Shown here: in pieces, positions 1-8,874 of the stretch
Layout of the letters: each line of letters opens with the position of its first letter
Numbering within the stretch: the first letter of the stretch is position 1
NCBI GenBank assembly: GCA_025463925.1
Contig: JAODBK010000046.1
Coordinates: 1 to 64,000 of the forward strand
DNA from: Acidimicrobiales bacterium
Lineage (GTDB): Bacteria > Actinomycetota > Acidimicrobiia > Acidimicrobiales > AC-14
Direction: 5' to 3'
DNA length: 64,000 nucleotides
Notes under the pieces: model-generated
What the model was told of the DNA's origin: nothing
What the model saw: only the letters and a program-made list of their open reading frames with translations
Database searches by the model: none
Position numbers and translations under genes: made by a program

Positions 1-190
1 CTTCGTCCAGGCAACGCGGGACCACCTGGCGCGGATCGGTGATGCCGTGCACCCGAGCAACGCCCGACGAGCGCAGTGTGCGCTCGAGCAGCGTCACGTT
101 CGTCTCCTCATCGTCGACGATCAGCACGGTGGCCTCGGCCAGCGCCGAGGGGACGGCGGTGGCGAGTGGCGGCGCCGAGCGGGGGCTCAA
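1..190 (-). CDS. Response regulator receiver-domain protein, truncated by the window edge
   Basis: The minus strand reads without a stop from about position 300 to the window edge and encodes a receiver-domain N-terminus. A hydrophobic strand TVLIVDDEETN carries the acidic pocket (DDE), followed by a helix with LLERTLRSSG and then RVHGITDPRQVV, as in CheY-like domains. The phosphoacceptor Asp and any output domain lie outside the window. No ATG or GTG precedes the domain in frame. I chose the TTG at 190, but the start is uncertain, and the in-frame region upstream to about 304 is low-complexity Pro/Asp/Arg. The gene is divergent from the MerR/PAS gene. A signalling role is known for the family; the output is unknown. 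Confidence 0.6.
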   Translation of the reverse strand, partial: MSPRSAPPLATAVPSALAEATVLIVDDEETNVTLLERTLRSSGVARVHGITDPRQVVPRCLDE

Positions 191-445
191 CGATGCCGCC
201 GTGTCGGGATCGCCGTCATCGCCCGGTCCGTCCGCCGGCCGGCGCGGCAGTTGCCACCGACGCGCGACTCGTTCGCTCGGTGATGGGCGGCAGGCATCGT
301 GATCTCACAAGTCCCCCAATCACCCCAGACTTCGCATCGGCTCCATGTCGACTGTCGGAGGAGCTTGCGCAAAGATCAACAGATACATTCGACCTTGCGC
401 GCGGGAACTCTTGTACTTCCTGTAGAGGTGTCTTACCGTCAGGCG

Positions 446-1915
446 ATGGGCATGCGCATCGGGGAGCTCGCACGGCGGACCGGCGTCGGGGTGAGCACGC
501 TGCGAGCCTGGGAGATCCGATTCCAATTCCTCGAGCCGGAACGGTCGCCGGCGGGGCATCGCATCTACGTCGAAGCGGATATCGATCGCGTTGATGCCGT
601 GATTCGCCTCGTTGCCGAGGGCCTTACTCTCCCGGCCGCCATCGCACGGGTGGCGAACATGGGCACTGGGGCCCTCCCCGATGGCGAGGGCGAGGCATTG
701 CTCTACAGCCAGATCCTCCACGCGGCCGACCAAGGCGTCTGGGTCTCCCTGAACGGACGTACCCGATACGCCAATCGGCGCATGGCGGAGCTCCTCGGCT
801 ATTCGGTCGAGGAACTCGTGGCCATGCCCGTCGTCGACTTCGTCGACTCCGAGGCGTTGCCCGCCCTCAAGGAGCGAGGCGAGCAGACTCGTGCTGGCAA
901 GCTGCTCCATTTCACCCAGAACCTCCGCCGGGCCGACGGATCGACGTTCCTTGCCGAGATAACGACGACCCCCCTGCGCAACACCGCCGGCCGGTACCAG
1001 GGCGGAGTCGCGCTCGTGTGCGACATCACCGATCGCAACCAAGCCGACACCCACGCGCGGCTGCGGGCCACGCTGCTTGACTCGATCGGAGAAGCCGTCG
1101 CGGCCGCGACTCCGGACGCGAAGGTCGTCTACATCAATGCGGCTGCGGAGCGTCTCTTGGGCTGGCGGGCAGCCGACGTGATTGGCCGAGACGGCCGCAC
1201 GCTGTTCGCCGCGCCGGAGGCATCCGAGGACGCCGAGCGCATTCACTCCTCGCTCATCAAAGGGGAGCGCTATTCGGGGAGGCTCAAGATGTCTCGTCGC
1301 GACGGCACTCGATTCGAAGCACACTTGACATCGGGGCCGGTTCTTGATGAGGAGGGCAGCCTCGTCGGTCTGGTCGCCGTCATCAGCGACCAAACCGAAC
1401 GCGACCAGCTCGACCACGACCTGCAAACGCGAGAGCGACAAGCGGAAACGCTCGCATTGCTCGGCGCCCAGGCGCTCCGCCAACGCATGGACCCCGCCGT
1501 CGCCGCGACGCTGATCGTTACTGAAGCGGTAGAAGCGACCCGACGGCTGCTTGGCGCAGACCGTGCCATGGTCCTCGACCTGATCGCCGACGCCAACGAG
1601 CTCCACGCGCGTGCCGCTTCACCTCAGATCGATGAGCGGATCGTGGTCCCAGCTGGAAGTCGGTCGTTCGCGGGGTACATCGCACTCGCCCGCAAGGTCG
1701 TCATCGTCGAAAACACCGAGTACGACCGAAGATTCGACGCCTCCACACCCGCAGTCGCCCCGACCGCCTCCGCCATCGGCGCCCCGATCTTCGGGCCCGG
1801 CGGCATCGTCGGCGTGCTCACCGCCGAAAGCTCAACCCCCAACGGATTCCATCGAGTCGACGCTCATTTCATCCAAGAGATGGCGAACATCGTTGGGTTC
1901 GCTCTCCTTGACTGA
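446..1915 (+). CDS. MerR-type DNA-binding domain fused to two PAS domains and a GAF domain
   Basis: The protein has 489 residues from the ATG at 446. Residues 1-73 form a MerR-like winged helix (RIGELARRTGVGVSTLRAWE, then GHRIY), which is the part of the MerR family that binds promoter DNA. Residues about 85-200 and 205-320 are PAS domains (YANRRMAELLGYSVEEL; YINAAAERLLGWRAADVIG), and residues about 335-489 form a GAF-like domain. There is no kinase or output module other than the HTH. It therefore looks like a one-component sensor that binds a ligand or cofactor through PAS/GAF and acts directly on DNA. The reading frame is open further upstream, but MerR homology begins at the ATG pair 446/452. 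The target genes cannot be read from the sequence. Confidence 0.75.
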   Translation: MGMRIGELARRTGVGVSTLRAWEIRFQFLEPERSPAGHRIYVEADIDRVDAVIRLVAEGLTLPAAIARVANMGTGALPDGEGEALLYSQILHAADQGVWVSLNGRTRYANRRMAELLGYSVEELVAMPVVDFVDSEALPALKERGEQTRAGKLLHFTQNLRRADGSTFLAEITTTPLRNTAGRYQGGVALVCDITDRNQADTHARLRATLLDSIGEAVAAATPDAKVVYINAAAERLLGWRAADVIGRDGRTLFAAPEASEDAERIHSSLIKGERYSGRLKMSRRDGTRFEAHLTSGPVLDEEGSLVGLVAVISDQTERDQLDHDLQTRERQAETLALLGAQALRQRMDPAVAATLIVTEAVEATRRLLGADRAMVLDLIADANELHARAASPQIDERIVVPAGSRSFAGYIALARKVVIVENTEYDRRFDASTPAVAPTASAIGAPIFGPGGIVGVLTAESSTPNGFHRVDAHFIQEMANIVGFALLD

Positions 1916-1928
1916 CCACCTGATCACG

Positions 1929-1978
1929 CGGCGCGACGGCGTCGACTGAGCTGCGAACGAGTCACGTCAGTCGCGCCG
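1929..1978. terminator. Inverted repeat between convergent genes
   Basis: CGGCGCGAC (1929-1937) is complementary to GTCGCGCCG (1970-1978). The element sits between two convergent genes, and its right arm overlaps the last codons of the rhamnosidase gene. It has no T-run, so a terminator role is inferred from position only. Confidence 0.35.
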
Positions 1979-4900
1979 TCTCCTCGTCCAGCCCACCGCC
2001 ACGGCCACAACACTCGCCGTGATGAGACCGAGAGGCCAAGTTCGCCGAGACTCCCCCGACCGGCGGGCACCGTCGAGCGCGCCGGAGATCCCCGAGTTCG
2101 TGCGGTTGTTCGCGGGTGGGGCGCCCGGCACGGCAGCCGGCGGATGGCTGATCGGCGAGGATGCCGCGGCCGGCACGTGCGAGCTGGTGAGCCGGTAGGA
2201 GCCCGCCCCGACTTTGACGACCGCGTAGGCGCCGTCCATGCGAACCGAGGCCACTCCGCGCGCTCGCCTGATGGCCACGCCCGCGTCCTTCACCCCGGCG
2301 ACATCGCGTGCCGGGAGGCGGACAGTCGCAGACGTGTTGGGTGGGACGGTCACGTCCACCTCGAACGGAACGGTGCCCGCCGTCGGGCGGCTCCAATGCA
2401 CCTCGATCGTCCCGTGGGGGGTCGGCACGCTCCCTGATGCGTAGGCCAGCACGTGGAGGGGCGGCGTCAGGTCGAACGATGCGAATCCCGGAGCGACTGG
2501 CGTGACGCCGAGGAGCGTCTGCTGGATGGCGACCAGCACGTTGGAGCTGAAGCCGTGCGACATGCTGTCGCCGTTGCCGAAGAACGAACCAAGCGGCGTG
2601 CCGCCGACAACAACGTCGTTGCCGGTCGGGTTCCATACTTCCCAGCCAAAGGTGCCACCCCGGGCCAGGATGTTCGCCCAGCCAGGTTCAGTCGCGTCGG
2701 TCAGCAGGTGCAGCATCGTCGGATCGTCACCGGCGGCCCCAAGCGCCTGGAGGAGGTCTCCGGCGAAGATCGGCGGCGTCGACATGTGTTGGCTTGCGAC
2801 GTAGCGCGCCACCAAGGCGATGCGCGCCGCCGGCACGACGCCGAACTGCAGCGCGTATGCGTTGTCGGATTGGCGCGACGCCGCGTTGAGCGACGTCGGC
2901 GCAGCTGCGACCCGCGTGCCGTTCGCGTCGAGGCCGACGTCGTAGGTACCGTCAGGTGCGACGAGGCGCGTATTGATGCCTGCGGTGACGGTGGCGGCTC
3001 GGTTCTGCTGGAGCGCGAGCTCTGCTGTCGGTCGGCCGAGGGCGCGAGCCATGTCGCCAACCCGGTGAAAGACGTTCACCGCCAGCAGGTTGAGCTGGGC
3101 ATCGGCCGGGAACGCGAAGGCACTCGTGTTTCCCGTCATGTTGGTGATGAGACCGTCGGCGCGATTGACGAAACTCCACAGGTGATCCGACACCTTGACG
3201 ACGACCGGGTACAACATGGCGAGCGCGGCGCGGTCCCCCGTGTGCATCCAGTACTGCCAGACCCAGTCGGGGTAGACCTCGGTCCCCTCCGGGATCTCCT
3301 GGGCGCCGAGCGACGTCGGGTAGAGCTTGTTGATCGCGCCGTTGGGCCAGAAGCGCGTTTGGGACTGGGCGAACTCGAAGAGGGACTTGCGCGTCATGTT
3401 CACGTCCCCGAAGGCATCCATCGCGGTCTGGGACTCGTTGCGGCCGTCACCGAGCCACGAACCCTTCTCGCGGGTAGGCGTGTCGACGAACTGTTCTTGC
3501 ATGGTGAACAGTGCGGAGTGGGCTCCGAGGTCGAACACGGCGTCGACTGTCGGATCCGAAGAGCTGAAGACGCCGGCGCGCTCGTCAGGCACCGAAGCAT
3601 GGCGAGCAAAGACGATGACGTCCTTGGCTGAAAGGGCCTCGCCGGGGTCGTCGATCTGCAGGTACCGGAAGCCGAGATAGTCGAACGGCCGGAACGTCTC
3701 GGTTCCCCCGCGCTCGACATAGGAGTAGCTCATGTCGGTGTGCTGGGTGCCCCGGGTGACCGAGACGTTGCCCGACGACTGATCCAGCACGAACCCCGAA
3801 TGCATGGTCACCAGGTGCCCGGGCAGCCCGTGGCGGAACGTGACGCTCGGGATGGCCGCGTACACCTTGCCGAAGTCGGCCACCACCGCCCCTGAGGGCA
3901 GCTTGTTGATGGATGCCGCATGGACGGGCTCGTACACGATCCGAGTCCGGACGGATATCAGGTGGCTCCACGGAGCGACCGGATGCGGGCCGATGACGGT
4001 CGCCGGCGTCCACGCGGCTGCGAGATAGCCCGGCCGGTCCCAACCAAGCGGCTGGGCCGGGCCGTTTATGTTCTCCGTGTAGTCGACCGGGTCTCCCTCC
4101 TCGTCGCGCTGGGTTCCCGGGAGCCAGGCGCCGGGCAGGACCCGCCACGTACCGTCGGTCGTGATGACCTCGGACGACCCGTCTCGATGCAGGACGGAAA
4201 TGTGCGCGATCACGCCAGGCGTGCCGGCCGCCCGGCCCTTCCCGGGTCCCTGCCAGTTGTAGATGATGCCGAATGCGTTGGCTACGCCCGCGCGAACGAG
4301 CCCGGTGATGTCTTGGGTCTCGTAGTACTGCGAGTCGGGGAACTGGTAGGCCTGACCCTTGCCGGCCAAGGCGCCGTTGACGTACAGCTCGTATTGCTGG
4401 TCGGCGGAGATGTAAGCGCGAGCCCGCACGATGGGCGAGCCGCTCAGCTTCGTCTCCTTGCGGACGTAGCTGTACTCGTCCTTGTTCTCCCAGACGCCGA
4501 AACCGTTCTGCAGCGCGAAGCTGTCGGCCGAGTCGCTGGGCTCGACCGTCAGCCGCTTGATCCAGTCGGCGTGCCAGTCTCCGTCGCGCAGGCCCGTGTC
4601 GAAGGTCGCGGTGGGGGCCATCGGCCCCGAGTTCCCCGACCTGTCCCATGTCTGCACCGTCCACTGGTAGGTGGTGTCGGCCGCCAGCGCCGGCCCGCCG
4701 TAGGGGACGAACGCTTGGGTTGCTGACGGGACCTTGCCCGAGTCCCAGACTGCTGGCGCGCTCCCTCGGCTCGTGCCAGCCAGGACCGGACGCGACACCA
4801 AGATTCGGTACGCGCTCTGGACCGCACCACGGCGGCTGTCATTGACGTGCCAGCCGAAAAAGATGTCGCGCTGATCGAGCCCGACTGGTGCGGCCAAGTC

Positions 4901-5044
4901 GTCCACCGTCAGGGCCACCGGCACCCCGGGCCCCATGGGCGCCGTCGCCGCGCCCGCCTCGACTCGGGGCGCGATCAGCGCCAACCCGGCGACGAGTGCT
5001 GTGCCGATCCAAAGGGTTCCGCTCCCCAGCGGCCGAGCACCCAT
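1967..5044 (-). CDS. Alpha-L-rhamnosidase (GH78), secreted and membrane-anchored
   Basis: This 1025-residue protein has the order typical of GH78. It starts with a signal peptide (MGARPLGSGTLWIGTALVAG), followed by an Fn3/beta-sandwich region around VALTVDDLAAPVGLDQRDIFFGW and the Bac_rhamnosid_N region. The (alpha/alpha)6 barrel carries the active-site stretch DTPTREKGSWLGDGRNES and SHGFSSNVLVAIQQTLLGV, and a beta domain follows. GH78 enzymes release terminal L-rhamnose from glycosides. The last about 25 residues are a transmembrane helix (WPLGLITASVVAVAVGW) ending in RRRRD, so the enzyme is probably displayed on the outer face of the membrane. The frame is open to 5875, but the signal peptide fixes the start at 5044. 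It is divergent from the HtpX-like gene, and no rhamnose-catabolism genes adjoin it. Confidence 0.82.
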   Translation of the reverse strand: MGARPLGSGTLWIGTALVAGLALIAPRVEAGAATAPMGPGVPVALTVDDLAAPVGLDQRDIFFGWHVNDSRRGAVQSAYRILVSRPVLAGTSRGSAPAVWDSGKVPSATQAFVPYGGPALAADTTYQWTVQTWDRSGNSGPMAPTATFDTGLRDGDWHADWIKRLTVEPSDSADSFALQNGFGVWENKDEYSYVRKETKLSGSPIVRARAYISADQQYELYVNGALAGKGQAYQFPDSQYYETQDITGLVRAGVANAFGIIYNWQGPGKGRAAGTPGVIAHISVLHRDGSSEVITTDGTWRVLPGAWLPGTQRDEEGDPVDYTENINGPAQPLGWDRPGYLAAAWTPATVIGPHPVAPWSHLISVRTRIVYEPVHAASINKLPSGAVVADFGKVYAAIPSVTFRHGLPGHLVTMHSGFVLDQSSGNVSVTRGTQHTDMSYSYVERGGTETFRPFDYLGFRYLQIDDPGEALSAKDVIVFARHASVPDERAGVFSSSDPTVDAVFDLGAHSALFTMQEQFVDTPTREKGSWLGDGRNESQTAMDAFGDVNMTRKSLFEFAQSQTRFWPNGAINKLYPTSLGAQEIPEGTEVYPDWVWQYWMHTGDRAALAMLYPVVVKVSDHLWSFVNRADGLITNMTGNTSAFAFPADAQLNLLAVNVFHRVGDMARALGRPTAELALQQNRAATVTAGINTRLVAPDGTYDVGLDANGTRVAAAPTSLNAASRQSDNAYALQFGVVPAARIALVARYVASQHMSTPPIFAGDLLQALGAAGDDPTMLHLLTDATEPGWANILARGGTFGWEVWNPTGNDVVVGGTPLGSFFGNGDSMSHGFSSNVLVAIQQTLLGVTPVAPGFASFDLTPPLHVLAYASGSVPTPHGTIEVHWSRPTAGTVPFEVDVTVPPNTSATVRLPARDVAGVKDAGVAIRRARGVASVRMDGAYAVVKVGAGSYRLTSSHVPAAASSPISHPPAAVPGAPPANNRTNSGISGALDGARRSGESRRTWPLGLITASVVAVAVGWTRRRRD

Positions 5045-5137
5045 GTATGCCAAATGTGACAGGTGCCACCCGGTCTTGTCACGCCGACCGCGCCCACCCA
5101 TCTCGGCGAGAGCGTCCGGTCGACCTATCGTTCGAGC

Positions 5138-6061
5138 ATGCTCGAGGAGATCGCCCGGAACAAGCGGCGCAGCGTGTTCGTGATCTTGTCGTTCGTTCTG
5201 GTGTGGGTGGGGATCGGCGCCTTGCTTGGTGCGCTCCTCGGGGCGAGCTCGGGCTCGCCAGCCTCGGCCGTGGCGACCGGCATCACCATCGCGGCGATCG
5301 TCGCGTTGTTGGCGTCGGTGTACGCGTGGACGTCGGGCGCTCGCCTCGTGCTCAAGGTGTCGGGCGCTCGCCCGGCCGATCCGAACCAGTTCCAGCAGCT
5401 CCACAACGTGGTCGAGGAAATGGCGATCAGTGCCGGGCTGCCCAAGCCCAGCGTGTACGTGATCGACGACCCATCTCCCAACGCGTTCGCGACGGGCGTC
5501 AGCCCCAACAAGGCGGCGATCACCGCGACGACCGGGCTGCTGCAGATCATGAACCGCGACGAGCTCGAGGGCGTGGTCAGTCACGAGATGAGCCACATCA
5601 AGAACTACGACGTACGCCTCATCCTTGTCGTGAGCACGCTCATCGGCTTGGCGGGTCTGCTCGCGAGCCTGGTGTGGCGATCCGCCTTCTTCATGAGACC
5701 CCGGGGTCGGGACGGCCAGCAAATCACGCTCCTGATCTTCGCGGCTGGGATCTTGTTGACCGTCGTGGCGTTCGTCGTGGGTCCGCTGATCCGGTTTGCG
5801 CTGTCGCGTTCGCGCGAGGAGTTGGCCGACGTCAGCGGCGCCAAGCTGACGCGGAACCCCGCCGGCCTCATCCACGCGTTACAGAAACTGGAGCAGAACG
5901 ACAAGCCGTTCGCCGGGTTCAACCACGCGACCGCGGCGATGTGCATCGACGACCCGTTGCAGCACCACGAAGGCTTGGCCCACCGCCTGTTCGACACGCA
6001 CCCCCCGCTCGAAGAACGCATCGCCATCCTCCAGAGGATCGCGCAAGGCCAATCGGCGTAA
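5138..6061 (+). CDS. htpX: HtpX-like M48 membrane metalloprotease
   Basis: The protein has 307 residues. Two N-terminal transmembrane helices (about 12-35 and 42-65) precede the zinc motif HEMSH at residues 149-153. Two more helices (about 162-182 and 196-218) follow, and the third metal ligand lies in EELAD at about residue 227. This is the layout of HtpX, which degrades misfolded membrane proteins under stress. The ATG at 5138 precedes the first helix directly; the open frame upstream to 5063 overlaps the divergent gene's promoter and is not protein-like. The length is close to the family norm. Regulation is not visible. Confidence 0.85.
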   Translation: MLEEIARNKRRSVFVILSFVLVWVGIGALLGALLGASSGSPASAVATGITIAAIVALLASVYAWTSGARLVLKVSGARPADPNQFQQLHNVVEEMAISAGLPKPSVYVIDDPSPNAFATGVSPNKAAITATTGLLQIMNRDELEGVVSHEMSHIKNYDVRLILVVSTLIGLAGLLASLVWRSAFFMRPRGRDGQQITLLIFAAGILLTVVAFVVGPLIRFALSRSREELADVSGAKLTRNPAGLIHALQKLEQNDKPFAGFNHATAAMCIDDPLQHHEGLAHRLFDTHPPLEERIAILQRIAQGQSA

Positions 6062-6202
6062 TCGCCCGGGGCGGTCGATCATCGCGACCGCGGCGACAGC
6101 TGAGGTGGTCTGTTCCCGGCCCGGTGTCATGCGTACCGGGAGGCACGCGTTGGCGGAGCGCGGTCTCATCGACCAGCGGCCCAGCTGGAAGATGGACGGC
6201 AC

Positions 6203-6943
6203 CTAGCGGTTCGCGCGGTCCGCTGCCCGTGCCGAGAACCAGCCCTTGCCGATGGACCACACTTGCCGATCGAGCTCCATGGTCAGCGCTTGGGCGTGCG
6301 ATTCGAGCCGAGTCACCCGCTTCAGCGTCTGCTTGGTCATGGCAACGAGCTCGGGCGGATAGCCGGCGACCTTGTGGCCAAGTTCCAATGCCGCGGTCAG
6401 AAGGTCATCGTTCTCGACGCATTGCCAGACGAGGCCTACCCGTTCGGCCTCCTCACCCGACACCGGGACTCCGAACAACAGGAGCGCGTTTGCGGTTGGC
6501 TCGCCAACGGTCCGTTGCAGCATCCAGCTTGCGCCGCCGCCGGGATGGATGCCGATGTCCAAGAAGCGAGTGTCGAACACGGCACCACGGCCACAGATCC
6601 GTAGGTCGCAACACAGCGCCAAGTTGACCCCGGCGCCGATTGCCGGACCATTCACGGCTGCAATCGTGGGCAACTTGGACCGCCGCACCCGAAGGAAGCC
6701 TTCGTAAATGGCGCGCAGCTTGGTGTCATCCGCGTCGGCCAAGTCGCCGAGGTCGGCCCCGGCACAGAATGCCGGTGGCCGGCCGGTGATGACGACAGCA
6801 CGGACGTCACCTCGTTCGAGCTCATCGAAGGCAGTCGTCAGGTCAGCGCCCATCTCTAGCGAGATCGCGTTGCGCCGACGCTCGTCGACGAGCGTGATGA
6901 CCGCGACTCGGGCCTCATCGACCGAGACATCGACATGTGACAT
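6203..6943 (-). CDS. Enoyl-CoA hydratase/isomerase family protein
   Basis: This 246-residue crotonase-fold protein starts at the ATG at 6943, which has GAGGAG upstream. The oxyanion-hole segments are visible (PPAFCAGADL and NGPAIGAGVNLALCCDL). In hydratases two Glu residues sit near the second oxyanion loop; here the segment reads FDTRFLDIGIHPGGGASWML, so at least one usual Glu is replaced and the exact reaction (hydratase, isomerase or other) is open. It follows the cupin and dehydrogenase genes in the same direction after a 276-base gap with no copy of the shared operator, so its membership of the regulon is not established. Confidence 0.75.
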   Translation of the reverse strand: MSHVDVSVDEARVAVITLVDERRRNAISLEMGADLTTAFDELERGDVRAVVITGRPPAFCAGADLGDLADADDTKLRAIYEGFLRVRRSKLPTIAAVNGPAIGAGVNLALCCDLRICGRGAVFDTRFLDIGIHPGGGASWMLQRTVGEPTANALLLFGVPVSGEEAERVGLVWQCVENDDLLTAALELGHKVAGYPPELVAMTKQTLKRVTRLESHAQALTMELDRQVWSIGKGWFSARAADRANR

Positions 6944-7219
6944 GCGCGCTCCTCTTCCTCGTGGTTCGTGTTGCACTTCAGACCGGCGGAGGTGAACCGC
7001 GAGGGAGTCCCACTGAGTGGCTCGTGTACTTGTGGTTCTCGAGTCGTCTCCGGCCAATGTGACCCGCGGCGCGAACGGCCGGGCGGTCAATGGGGCCTGG
7101 GCCAGACCTGTATCGGACTGGCGACGACTCCTGTGGGCCCCTTCGACGAACGAGGCTCGACCCTGAGGAACCCTCGAGCAGGGAGTGATGAACCGAATCC
7201 GAGCCGCGCCGCCCTGCCG
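6944..7219. other. Intergenic region upstream of the enoyl-CoA hydratase gene
   Basis: This 276-base stretch has no coding evidence. It presumably carries the promoter of the hydratase gene. A short palindrome, CCACTGAGTGG, lies around 7009-7019. I found neither TTGACA nor the TADTGG-N13-TATAYGG element here. Confidence 0.5.
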
Positions 7220-8296
7220 TCAGGCCAGAGCGCTGGCAGCGACGTTCCGGATTTCGTCGGAGATGGCGGACACCATGTCGGCCGTCGTCGATGTGCCGCC
7301 TAGATCGACCGTGAGCACATTGCCGGTCGACAGGACGCGCCGGACCGCCTGCTCGAGCAGGTCGGCGGCGCGGATGGCGATCGGGTCATCGAAGCGCTCG
7401 CCGAGGAACTCCAGCATGAGCTTGCCAGCCATGATCTGTGAGATCGGATTGACAGTGCCTTTGCCGGTCTTGCCCGGTGCGGTGCCGTGGATCGGCTCGA
7501 AGTATCCCGTTGAGTCGCCGATGTTGCCGCGTCCGGCGAGCCCGACCGAGCCGCAGACCTCAGCGAACAAGTCCGTCATGATCGAGCCCCACTCGTTCGG
7601 CGTGATGATCACGTCGTACTGCTCTGGGTTGGCGATGATCGTGCCGGCGAACGCGTCGACCTTTCGCACCCAGAACTCGACATCGGGGTAGTCCTCAGCA
7701 ACCTCTTCACAGCTCTTGATGAAGAGCTTGTCGCTGTTGATCCCGACGGGATACGCGCAGACCGCCACCTTCTTGCGTCGTCGTCTTGCCATGTCGAACC
7801 CGACGCGAGCGATGCGCTGGGCAGCGCCGCGGGTGATGAAGCGGAAGTCGACGGTCATGTCCTCGGACGGGTACACGGAATGCATCGCGAACAACCCTTC
7901 GGAATTGTCACGGACGAGCGCAACGTCGATGTTCGGACGCAGCGCCGTCGGCACCCCGGCGTATGAGCGGAGTTCGTTCACATTGGCGTAGGCCTTCAGT
8001 TCCTTGCGCAGCATCAAGCTGACGGGAACGGTTTCCTTGGCCTTGGCCGAGGCGGTTGGCGCTTTGAACGCAATACCGATCTCGAGGATCGTCTTGAGCG
8101 CGTCCTCCGGCATCGAGGTGCCGTACTTCGGGTAGCAATGCGCCCCTGCCTCGACGGGGACGAAGTCGATCGTCGGCCCCTGGTTCGCTTCGAACAAGAC
8201 ACCGAGTACGGCCATTGCCGCGTCGGCCATCTCCGGGCCGGTTTCGTCCTCGGGCCCGCCGCGGACATATGCAACCCGGTGCACCTTCTCGGCCAT
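7220..8296 (-). CDS. Isocitrate/isopropylmalate dehydrogenase-family protein
   Basis: The protein has 358 residues and belongs to the beta-hydroxyacid oxidative decarboxylase family, which oxidises a malate-type substrate with NAD(P)+ and Mg2+. Typical segments are an RDNSEGLFAMH loop (RENTEG in the family), the Asp-rich metal site in NEWGSIMTDLFAEVCGS, and FEPIHGTAPGKTGKGTVNP near the cofactor site. The start is the ATG at 8296, preceded by AAAGAGGA; a GTG at 8311 is possible but lacks this spacing. It lies 12 bases after the cupin gene, so the two are cotranscribed. The context suggests a catabolic substrate rather than leucine synthesis, because the biosynthetic leuA lies elsewhere in the window. 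Confidence 0.78.
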   Translation of the reverse strand: MAEKVHRVAYVRGGPEDETGPEMADAAMAVLGVLFEANQGPTIDFVPVEAGAHCYPKYGTSMPEDALKTILEIGIAFKAPTASAKAKETVPVSLMLRKELKAYANVNELRSYAGVPTALRPNIDVALVRDNSEGLFAMHSVYPSEDMTVDFRFITRGAAQRIARVGFDMARRRRKKVAVCAYPVGINSDKLFIKSCEEVAEDYPDVEFWVRKVDAFAGTIIANPEQYDVIITPNEWGSIMTDLFAEVCGSVGLAGRGNIGDSTGYFEPIHGTAPGKTGKGTVNPISQIMAGKLMLEFLGERFDDPIAIRAADLLEQAVRRVLSTGNVLTVDLGGTSTTADMVSAISDEIRNVAASALA

Positions 8297-8307
8297 CTGT
8301 TCCTCTT

Positions 8308-8787
8308 TCACAACGCGATCATCACGACGAGCAGTACGGCGCCGTTTGGACCGGCCCGCCAGCCATGGTTGACACCAGGGAGCAATACGCAGTCACCCGC
8401 GCCCAAGCGGATCTCCTCGTCGTCGAGCAGAAGATCCAACTGCCCACTGAGGACGACGTCGTAATCCAACGTTTTCGTGCGGTGGCTCGCGGCGACCCGG
8501 TTCGGCCCGTGGTGGACAAGTCGCCACCGTGTGCCACCCGCCGGGAACTCACGCTCCCACTCCATGTCCTCCGTCGGATCCACCTCGTCGATCACCGGCG
8601 GTGTCTGCGCCGTGGCCCAGAGCTCGGTGACGACGACGTCCTTGCTGCCCAGGCCTCGGGGAAGATCGTCGAGGTTCGGGAGCTTTTCCGGCGCGCTGTT
8701 CGGGTTCTTGAAGATGGTCAGTGGGTTGCCGCGTCGCAGCACGGTCGACGTGCCGTCTGCGCGCTCACCTGCGACGATCCGCTGCAT
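8308..8787 (-). CDS. Cupin-domain protein
   Basis: This 159-residue protein starts at the ATG at 8787, which has GGAG upstream. Its second half is a single cupin barrel (LDYDVVLSGQLDLLLDDEE, then LGAGDCVLLPGVNHGWRAG). In many cupins His and Glu residues bind a metal; here only the His in VNHGW is clear in the second motif. It is the first gene of the leftward unit controlled by the operator at 8808-8833 and is followed closely by the dehydrogenase-like gene. Its reaction is unknown; a ligand-binding or dioxygenase-type role is possible. Confidence 0.72.
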   Translation of the reverse strand: MQRIVAGERADGTSTVLRRGNPLTIFKNPNSAPEKLPNLDDLPRGLGSKDVVVTELWATAQTPPVIDEVDPTEDMEWEREFPAGGTRWRLVHHGPNRVAASHRTKTLDYDVVLSGQLDLLLDDEEIRLGAGDCVLLPGVNHGWRAGPNGAVLLVVMIAL

Positions 8788-8807
8788 CAGGCTCCGTTTG
8801 CCGTCGA

Positions 8808-8833
8808 CCGTATAATGACATTGCAAACCATTA
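8808..8833 (-). promoter_or_regulatory. Shared operator element, copy F (cupin-dehydrogenase unit)
   Basis: On the minus strand TAATGG is followed after exactly 13 bases by TATACGG; read as an inverted repeat it is TAATGG-N9-TCATTA. A perfect TTGACA lies at 8870-8865, 37 bases upstream of the element start. The element ends 21 bases before the cupin ATG. Five further copies with identical spacing occur in this locus. Binding by the adjacent IclR-family protein is inferred. Confidence 0.72.
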
Positions 8834-8874
8834 CCTGACCCACGCTCGCACAGGACCACTTCGCTGTCAACGGT

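Noticed and set aside
320-1606. 428-residue minus-strand frame antisense to the MerR/PAS gene
   Set aside because: It has no recognisable domain, while the opposite strand has clear MerR, PAS and GAF domains.
2453-3631. Long plus-strand open frame inside the rhamnosidase gene
   Set aside because: It is an antisense shadow, rich in Arg/Val/Glu without domains; such frames are common in GC-rich DNA.
5045-5875. N-terminal extension of the rhamnosidase frame (about 277 residues)
   Set aside because: It overlaps the HtpX-like gene on the other strand and has non-protein composition. A signal peptide begins exactly at 5044.
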